This document shows positions 59,008 to 64,000 of a stretch of DNA of 64,000 nt, one piece after another. This DNA is from Corynebacterium freneyi (GTDB lineage Bacteria > Actinomycetota > Actinomycetes > Mycobacteriales > Mycobacteriaceae). The notes beneath the pieces are model-generated. The model saw nothing but the letters and a program-made list of their open reading frames with translations. It did no database searches and had not been told where the DNA came from. The position numbers and the translations under genes were made by a program. The stretch is taken from the NCBI RefSeq assembly GCF_030408835.1, contig NZ_CP047357.1, forward strand, positions 1,364,001 through 1,428,000, in the 5' to 3' direction. Position 1 is the stretch's first letter, and each line of letters opens with the position of its first letter.

Positions 59008-59026
59008 CTAGGTTAGGGCACCCTTC
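59008..59026 (+). promoter_or_regulatory. DtxR-box-like site before ferritin
   Basis: CTAGGTTAGGGCACCCTTC matches 12 of 19 bases of the DtxR consensus, with the left half TAGGTTAG perfect. It lies 57 bases before the ferritin ATG, in the divergent gap with the RibD-like gene. Confidence 0.6.
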
Positions 59027-59082
59027 TTTGGCTAGCCGAATAACCCTTGTGGGATTGATCGGCATGCGCATATGGTTACGGT

Positions 59083-59595
59083 ATGCGACTCAACGACAAG
59101 CTTGAAAAGGCATTCAACGACCAGGTCACCATGGAGCTCCAGGCCTCCAACGTGTACCGCCAGCTGGCCATCGAACTGGACCGACTCGACCTCAACGGCA
59201 TGGCGCAGTGGATGCGCGCCCAGTCCGAGGAGGAGATCGTCCACGCCGAGAAGTTCATCGACCACCTCGCCGCCCGCGACAACCACGCACTCATCGGCGC
59301 CGTCCCCGCGCCGGAGGTGAAGGTGGAGACGGCCCTCGACGCCTTCCGCATCGCCCTGCAGCACGAGGAGAAGGTCTCCGCGTCCATCCGTGACCTGTGG
59401 AACCTCGCCGCCGACGAGCGCGACGTCGACTCCCGCCCGCTGCTCGACACCTTCATCGACGAGCAGATCCAGGAAGAGGACACCGTCCGCAACATCATCG
59501 GCCGCATCGAGCTCATCGGCGCCGACGGCCACGGCCTGCTGCGCATCGACGAGGAGCTCGGCTCCCGTCAGGAGGAGCTGGACTCCAAGGCCTAA
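59083..59595 (+). CDS. ftn: Ferritin
   Basis: 170 residues, four-helix. EEEIVHAEKFIDHLAARD and LQHEEKVS supply the ferroxidase ligands (Glu and His). It stores iron as ferric mineral in a shell of 24 subunits. A DtxR-like box and TATGGT (59071-59076) lie just before the ATG; the latter is six bases before it, so the transcript could be leaderless. Ends at a terminator that directly follows the window-wide 11-mer. Confidence 0.95.
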   Translation: MRLNDKLEKAFNDQVTMELQASNVYRQLAIELDRLDLNGMAQWMRAQSEEEIVHAEKFIDHLAARDNHALIGAVPAPEVKVETALDAFRIALQHEEKVSASIRDLWNLAADERDVDSRPLLDTFIDEQIQEEDTVRNIIGRIELIGADGHGLLRIDEELGSRQEELDSKA

Positions 59596-59621
59596 GTCGG
59601 CGCGCCGCATCCGCGGCACCT

Positions 59622-59632
59622 GCTTGACGACG
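59622..59632 (+). repeat. Window-wide 11-mer GCTTGACGACG
   Basis: Lies 26 bases after the ferritin stop, ending at the first base pair of its terminator. Confidence 0.65.
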
Positions 59633-59669
59633 ACCCGCCCCCGCGACTTTCACCGCGGGGGCGGGTTTT
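59633..59669 (+). terminator. Ferritin terminator
   Basis: ACCCGCCCCCGCG (59633-59645) pairs with CGCGGGGGCGGGT (59654-59666), and four T follow. Confidence 0.88.
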
Positions 59670-59693
59670 CTCGTGGGAACATGCCCCGGACGC

Positions 59694-59728
59694 GAAAAAC
59701 CCCGCCGGATCAACGTGATCCGGCGGGG
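59694..59728 (-). terminator. Terminator of the tRNA cluster
   Basis: CCCCGCCGGATC (59700-59711) and GATCCGGCGGGG (59717-59728) pair perfectly; on the minus strand five T follow. Just past the last tRNA-Gly. Confidence 0.88.
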
Positions 59729-59734
59729 TAGTGG

Positions 59735-59807
59735 AGCGGATGACGGGACTCGAACCCGCGACCCTCACCTTGGCAAGGTGATGCGCTACCAGCTGCGCTA
59801 CATCCGC
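59735..59807 (-). tRNA. tRNA-Gly(GCC), copy 1
   Basis: 73 bases. Acceptor GCGGATG pairs with CATCCGC; anticodon loop CTTGCCAAG gives GCC. Identical over its length to the copy at 60073-60145. Confidence 0.95.
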
Positions 59808-59828
59808 GTGAGGCACCAGGTGCCTTGG

Positions 59829-59900
59829 TGCGCGATACTGGGATTGAACCAGTGACCTCTTCCGTGTCAGGGAAGCGCTCTCCCGCTGAGCTAATCGCGC
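59829..59900 (-). tRNA. tRNA-Val(GAC)
   Basis: 72 bases. Acceptor GCGCGAT, loop CTGACAC, anticodon GAC. Confidence 0.95.
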
Positions 59901-59933
59901 TTGTGCAGAGACTGCATATGCAATTTGATTGCG

Positions 59934-60004
59934 AGGTGGAAACGGGAATCGAACCCGTGTGCACGGCTTTGCAGGCCGTTGCCTCACCACTCGGCCATTC
60001 CACC
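59934..60004 (-). tRNA. tRNA-Cys(GCA)
   Basis: 71 bases. Acceptor GGTGGAA, loop CTGCAAA, anticodon GCA, discriminator U. Confidence 0.95.
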
Positions 60005-60072
60005 GTGGCGTTACCGCCTCTCGTGATTCACTCCGAAGTTATACCAGATGGCGTCTCTCCGGAGAAAATCCG

Positions 60073-60145
60073 AGCGGATGACGGGACTCGAACCCGCGAC
60101 CCTCACCTTGGCAAGGTGATGCGCTACCAGCTGCGCTACATCCGC
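60073..60145 (-). tRNA. tRNA-Gly(GCC), copy 2
   Basis: 73 bases, same sequence and anticodon GCC as copy 1. First in the minus-strand order Gly-Cys-Val-Gly. Confidence 0.95.
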
Positions 60146-60513
60146 ACTGCGTTCCGTTGCGCTTGCCCGGTTTCCCGTGCCCCGCTTGCGGTGCGAGAAG
60201 AACATTAGCGGGATTCGTCGAAAATCCACAAATCCCCAGCATGTAAGCCGTTTCGAGGAGTCTTGGCGTCCACGTCGTGCGCGGCATTCGGGTGCGGCGC
60301 GGGGGTGCGGGCGTCGCATTGGCGGGCGGTGATCCACATTGCGTGGCGACGCCCGGCGGCGAAGCGGGGAACCGGTGGACGTCGCAAAGCCCGGGTGGGG
60401 TGAGAAGCGTGGGCGGGGCGCCGGCAAACATGCGGTGAACATGCGATTAGGCCACCGGTCGAAGGCGTGCTAACTTAATCACCCGTAAGCGGGACAGGCT
60501 CCCGACTACGTGC
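60146..60513. other. Intergenic gap between tRNA clusters
   Basis: 368 bases between the minus-strand tRNA genes and the plus-strand tRNA-Val. No convincing gene in either strand; it should hold the divergent tRNA promoters. Confidence 0.5.
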
Positions 60514-60585
60514 AGTCCCATAGCTCAGCGGAAGAGCGTTCCGTTCACACCGGAAAGGTCGCTGGTTCGAACCCAGTTGGGACTA
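60514..60585 (+). tRNA. tRNA-Val(CAC)
   Basis: 72 bases. Acceptor AGTCCCA/TGGGACT, T8-A9, anticodon stem TTCCG/CGGAA with loop TTCACAC, anticodon CAC. The first pair is A-U rather than the usual G-C. Confidence 0.95.
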
Positions 60586-60590
60586 CCGCA

Positions 60591-60622
60591 ACCGCCGGAG
60601 GCCAGCCCTCCGGCGGTTTTTT
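60591..60622 (+). terminator. tRNA-Val terminator
   Basis: ACCGCCGGAGG (60591-60601) pairs with CCTCCGGCGGT (60607-60617), then a run of T to 60622. Confidence 0.9.
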
Positions 60623-60841
60623 CGTGTCCGGCCTCGGTTTCCGGCGGGTGGCCCCGGCTGGGGTGATCGAAGGCAACGGGGTGCCGGGGTACACTCGGGG
60701 GTATTCGTCGGGTCGTCAACAATCATCGCGGGAACCAATCGAACCCATGGCCCGACTACTGATGTGGGCCGGGCGCGGAAAGTCCGGTCCACCTGGTTCC
60801 CGCAGTCGAAGGCCGAACAACGGTCACGGAGGTCAATGCCG

Positions 60842-61396
60842 GTGCACATGCGCAAAGGATTCATCGGGCGCTCGGCGATCGCCGCGACGCTCGCGACCGG
60901 ACTGGCGTTCGCGCCCGCCCTGGGCGGGGCGGACACCGCGCCCGTCGCCCATGCGCACGACTCCGTCATCGCCTCCACCCCGGCCGACGGCCAAAACCTC
61001 GACGAATTTCCCCGCCGCATCGAGATGACCTTCTCCGGCGTTCCGCGCGACTCCTTCAACACAGTCGCGGTCAGCAACGCGGACACGAAGGAAGTGCTGC
61101 TCACCGAGCAGCCGGAACTCGACGGTCAGGTCATCTCGTTCGACATCCCCGACTCGCTCGACCCCGGTCCGGGCGCGTACATCGTCGGGTTCCAGATCAC
61201 CTCGTCCGACGGGCACTCCACCCGCGGCAAACTGTCCTTCTCCGTCGGCGACCACCAGGTCGACGCCGGAGGAGGGTCCGACCTCGAAGAGGACTCCGGC
61301 GTACCCACCTGGGCGTGGATCGCCGGCGGCGGGCTCGTCGCCGTCATCCTCGCGGTCGTCGCCGGAGTGGCCGTCGTCAACCGAAAGGCAGATTGA
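60842..61396 (+). CDS. CopC-domain copper-binding membrane-anchored protein
   Basis: 184 residues from a GTG at 60842 with GGAGG nine bases upstream; the ATGs at 60836 and 60848 are alternatives. A signal peptide ends at AHA, so the mature protein starts with His, as copper-binding CopC proteins do (HDSVIAST). The CopC domain (about 38-135) precedes one C-terminal transmembrane segment (WAWIAGGGLVAVILAVVAG). It binds Cu at the outside of the membrane. Next gene: PCuAC. Confidence 0.88.
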   Translation: MHMRKGFIGRSAIAATLATGLAFAPALGGADTAPVAHAHDSVIASTPADGQNLDEFPRRIEMTFSGVPRDSFNTVAVSNADTKEVLLTEQPELDGQVISFDIPDSLDPGPGAYIVGFQITSSDGHSTRGKLSFSVGDHQVDAGGGSDLEEDSGVPTWAWIAGGGLVAVILAVVAGVAVVNRKAD

Positions 61397-61401
61397 TCCC
61401 C

Positions 61402-62052
61402 ATGAAGCTCCACCGCACCACCAAGGCTCTCGTCGCCGGTTCCGCCGCCCTCGCCCTCGCTCTCGCGGGCTGCTCGAGCGACGACGCCGCCGACACCACC
61501 GCGGCCGACGGCTCCGCCACCACCACCGCGGCCGACGGCACCGAGTCGGAGGCTTCGGCGGCCGTCACCTTTGAGGACGCCTACATCAAGGAGAAGCCGG
61601 CCGACAAGGGCATGACCGGCATCTTCGGCACCCTGAAGAACAACACCGACGAGGACCTCGAGGTCGTCGACTTCCGCGTCGAGGGGCTGAAGGAAGGCAC
61701 CGTCTTCGAGCAGCACGCCACCGAGGACGGCAAGATGTTCAAGATCGAGGGCGGCCACACGATCCCGGCCAACGGCGAGAAGGTCCTGGCCCCGGGTGAC
61801 GACCACCTGATGATCATGGACAACGACGAGGCTCTGGAGCCCGGCCAGATGTACACCGTCGTGCTCGAGCTGTCCGACGGCTCCACCCTGACCCAGGAGC
61901 TGGAGGTTCGAGTGCAGGCCGCCGGCGAAGAGGACTACGGTGAGGACGGCGAACTGGGCAACCCGGGCATGGGCGAGGACGGCCACATGAGGAACATGAA
62001 CGACGGCATGGGCGACGAGCACGACGAGCACGACGAACACGCCGGTCACTAG
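61402..62052 (+). CDS. PCuAC copper chaperone lipoprotein
   Basis: 216 residues. The lipobox LALAGC marks Cys24. The PCuAC motif is visible: His105, Met112, then His135-x-Met137. A 40-residue C-terminal tail is rich in His, Met and Asp (ending DEHDEHDEHAGH), an extra metal-binding arm. It probably delivers Cu to cytochrome oxidase or binds surplus. It begins five bases after the CopC stop. Confidence 0.92.
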   Translation: MKLHRTTKALVAGSAALALALAGCSSDDAADTTAADGSATTTAADGTESEASAAVTFEDAYIKEKPADKGMTGIFGTLKNNTDEDLEVVDFRVEGLKEGTVFEQHATEDGKMFKIEGGHTIPANGEKVLAPGDDHLMIMDNDEALEPGQMYTVVLELSDGSTLTQELEVRVQAAGEEDYGEDGELGNPGMGEDGHMRNMNDGMGDEHDEHDEHAGH

Positions 62053-62059
62053 AACCGGA

Positions 62060-62081
62060 CCGGCCCGGTACACCGGGCCGG
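62060..62081. promoter_or_regulatory. Intergenic hairpin between PCuAC and DyP
   Basis: CCGGCCCGGT (62060-62069) and ACCGGGCCGG (62072-62081), perfect, no T run. Could attenuate transcription or stabilise the upstream mRNA. Confidence 0.5.
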
Positions 62082-62147
62082 ACCTGCGGTCATGGCGGTC
62101 GCGTCATCGACCGCATTGATCGAGTCAGAACCAGGAGCACCACCCGC

Positions 62148-63377
62148 ATGAGCAGCAACCTGTCCCGCCGCCGTTTCCTCACCGGGCTGGGGGCCGGAGC
62201 CGGTGCCGGAGCGCTGGGCATCGCCGCGGCCGGCGACGCCGGAGCCATCGGCCTCGAGCGACCGTCGGACGAGGAGGAACTGCCTCCGCTGCAGACCCAG
62301 ACCGTCGAGTTCGACGGCGAGCACCAGGCGGGCATCGCGACTCCGTCGCAGGCCAACCTGTGGTTGATCGCGTTCAACGTCAAGGACGACGTCGATCGAT
62401 CCCGTCTCCGCGGACTGATGCGGGTGTGGACGCAGGATGCGCGGCGCATGTCCAAGGGGCAGGCGCCGCGCACCGACCTGGAGCCGGAGATGTACGACGC
62501 CCCGGCGAACCTGACGTTCACGTTGGGCCTCGGCGAGGGATTCTTCACCGCCGTCGATCGTGAGGACGAGATGCCGGAGTGGCTGGGACCGCTGCCCGAG
62601 TACAAGACGGATCAATTGCGTGACGAGTGGAACGGCGGCGACCTGTGCCTGCAGATCTGCTGCGACGATCCGCTCATGCTCTCGCATGCGGCGCGGTTCA
62701 TGATCAAAAACGGTGCACCGTTCCTCGACGTGCGCTGGGTGCAGATGGGCTTCCTCAACGCCCGCGGCGCCAAGGACCCGGACGCCACCCCGCGCAACCG
62801 TTTCGGCCAGCTCGACGGCACCGTCAACCCCCGCGGCGAGGACGACTTCGATCGCGTGGTGTGGATCGACTCGGGGCCGGACTGGTTGCGGGGCGGTTCC
62901 GCCATGGTCGTGCGCCGCATCGAAATGGACATCGACGGGTGGGATATCCTCGACCGCCCGAGCCGTGAAGAAGTCGTCGGCCGCACCCTGGACACGGGAG
63001 CGCCGCTGGGCAAGGAAAACGAGTTCGACCCGGTCGACCTCGACGCCACCGACGAGTACGGCCTGCCGGTCATCGATCGCAACAGCCACGTTGCGCGTTC
63101 CATGCCCCCGAAGGAGTTCCCGAATCAGCGGATCCTGCGGCGTGTTTACAACTACGACCTGCCGCCGGAGCCCACCGGGCGCTTCACGTCCAACACGGGC
63201 CTGGTGTTCATCTGCTTCCAGAAGAACCCGATGGACCAGTTCCACCCCATCCAGGAGCGCCTGGCAGAGGCGGACCGTCTCAACGAGTGGATCTTCCACA
63301 TCGGTTCGGCCGTTTTCGTCATCCCCCGCGGCACCACGGGCGACGAGTACTGGGCCCAGGACCTGTTGGAGGACTGA
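62148..63377 (+). CDS. Dye-decolorizing heme peroxidase (DyP/EfeB type), Tat-exported
   Basis: 409 residues. RRRFLTGLGA is a twin-arginine signal. The GxxDG signature is in FGQLDGTVNPRG (Asp223). A later His (about 309, DRNSHVARS) is the likely heme ligand. DyP peroxidases use H2O2 on varied substrates; EfeB types also act on heme. The preceding CopC-PCuAC pair suggests surface redox-metal handling rather than the efeUOB iron system, whose other genes are absent here. Confidence 0.93.
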   Translation: MSSNLSRRRFLTGLGAGAGAGALGIAAAGDAGAIGLERPSDEEELPPLQTQTVEFDGEHQAGIATPSQANLWLIAFNVKDDVDRSRLRGLMRVWTQDARRMSKGQAPRTDLEPEMYDAPANLTFTLGLGEGFFTAVDREDEMPEWLGPLPEYKTDQLRDEWNGGDLCLQICCDDPLMLSHAARFMIKNGAPFLDVRWVQMGFLNARGAKDPDATPRNRFGQLDGTVNPRGEDDFDRVVWIDSGPDWLRGGSAMVVRRIEMDIDGWDILDRPSREEVVGRTLDTGAPLGKENEFDPVDLDATDEYGLPVIDRNSHVARSMPPKEFPNQRILRRVYNYDLPPEPTGRFTSNTGLVFICFQKNPMDQFHPIQERLAEADRLNEWIFHIGSAVFVIPRGTTGDEYWAQDLLED

Positions 63378-63467
63378 CCCGACCCGGGGCGCTAAGGTTG
63401 TGGGGGTCCGCGGGGGTCGCCAGGTATGCGACACCCGCCCGATTCCGGAAAAGGAGCCACGCCAGCC

Positions 63468-64000
63468 GTGTCCGAACCCATCACCGTCCCCGCCCCGTTC
63501 ACCGTCCCCGCGGGCGTCGCCGCCGGCGCCGCCATGCGCGACCTCGGTTACCCCAACAAGGGCCCCGACGCCATCGTCTGCGTCCGCGACCCCCGGGGTG
63601 ACCTGAAGGACCTGTCCTATGTTCCGGCCGTCGACGAGACCGTCGAGCCCGTCGCCGCGAACACGGAGGACGGTCGCGGAGTCATCCGACACTCGACCAC
63701 CCACGTGCTGGCGCAGGCCGTGCAGGCGGAGTTCCCCGGCACGAAGCTGGGCATCGGTCCCGCCATCGACGGCGGCTTCTACTACGACTTCGACGTCGCC
63801 GAACCGTTCACGCCCGAGGATCTCAAGCGCATCGAACGGCGCATGAAGAAGATCATCAAGTCGGGGCAGAAGTTCGAGCGCTTCGTCTTCGAGTCCCCGG
63901 ACGACGCTTCCGATCAGCTGGCGCAGGAGCCGTACAAGCTCGAGCTCATCGCCGACAAGTCGTCCGGAGACATCGACGCCAACGAGGACGCCACGGTCGA
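63468..64000 (+). CDS. thrS: Threonyl-tRNA synthetase (N-terminal part)
   Basis: 177 codons to the window edge. GTG start with AAGGAG 11 bases upstream. The TGS-like domain (residues 1-65) is followed by the editing domain motif [12 protein letters not shown], with its HxxxH pair. Truncated by the window end, not by mutation. Confidence 0.95.
   Translation, partial: MSEPITVPAPFTVPAGVAAGAAMRDLGYPNKGPDAIVCVRDPRGDLKDLSYVPAVDETVEPVAANTEDGRGVIRHSTTHVLAQAVQAEFPGTKLGIGPAIDGGFYYDFDVAEPFTPEDLKRIERRMKKIIKSGQKFERFVFESPDDASDQLAQEPYKLELIADKSSGDIDANEDATV

Noticed and set aside
59735..60145. Prophage or island attachment site at the tRNA genes
   Set aside because: No integrase, partial tRNA repeat or foreign gene lies nearby; only whole tRNA genes are present.
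60764..60842. RNase P RNA (a GGAAAGTCCGG phrase at 60778)
   Set aside because: Only a short stretch resembles rnpB; the rest of the roughly 400-base RNA would overlap the CopC gene, and its other conserved parts are not seen.
62148..63377. efeUOB ferrous-iron operon
   Set aside because: Only the DyP/EfeB-type protein is present; EfeU and EfeO are absent and the neighbours are copper proteins.
63378..63467. T-box riboswitch before thrS
   Set aside because: The 90-base gap has no T-box sequence or terminator hairpin, and is too short.

Overview
The window is a high-GC actinobacterial chromosome segment that reads as Corynebacterium, probably a lipid-scavenging skin-type species. The evidence is gene order: nrdR-hrpA, ahpCD/oxyR, PAC2, dtxR-galE, sigB, sigA-ppgK-suhB, dut-DUF3710, dxs-rnd-DUF3000-hemE-hemY-hemQ-msrB-aftC follows the order known from corynebacteria and mycobacteria. 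DtxR carries every textbook metal ligand, and arabinan (AftC) and envelope (Cei-like) genes are present. Species was not determined.

Layout. 1-5.2 kb: DivS/ChiZ-position membrane protein, nrdR, hrpA. 5.3-12.0 kb: accessory block with an NhaC-type antiporter, a secreted LIP-family lipase, a Tat-exported neutral ceramidase and a Gln/Tyr/Gly-repeat membrane protein; then a non-coding cluster of short direct and inverted repeats. 12.5-17.4 kb: ahpC-ahpD divergent from oxyR, then a large DEAD/DEAH helicase. 17.4-24.2 kb: second LIP lipase, PAC2, DUF4192, galE-dtxR, sigB. 24.4-33.4 kb: dtd, a methyltransferase, small DUF genes, a helicase, DUF4190/DUF418 membrane proteins and a DASS transporter. 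33.6-36.0 kb: an AT-richer island with two near-duplicate secreted proteins carrying five-residue SSALG repeats and LAQTG anchors, flanking an SGNH hydrolase. 36.1-47.5 kb: sigA, ppgK, suhB, Cei-like, DUF4193, DUF3093, dut, DUF3710, TrmA-type methyltransferase, dxs, rnd. 47.7-51.8 kb: iron-siderophore ABC transporter behind DtxR-box-like sites. 51.9-59.6 kb: DUF3000, late coproporphyrin-dependent heme genes, msrB-aftC-RibD-like, ferritin. 59.7-60.6 kb: five tRNA genes. 60.8-64 kb: CopC, PCuAC, DyP peroxidase and the start of thrS.

Themes. Iron and oxidative stress recur: DtxR, siderophore import, heme synthesis, ferritin, AhpCD/OxyR, MsrB and DyP. A second theme is surface and lipid biology: ceramidase, two lipases, the SGNH protein and LAQTG-anchored repeat proteins.

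The most unusual signal is not a gene. An 11-mer, GCTT(G/T/C)ACGACG, occurs at least 20 times on both strands, inside genes (often using unfavoured codons) and in intergenic gaps. Several copies lie directly against terminator hairpins. It resembles the footprint of a selected DNA word such as an uptake or segregation sequence, and I know of no described function for it.
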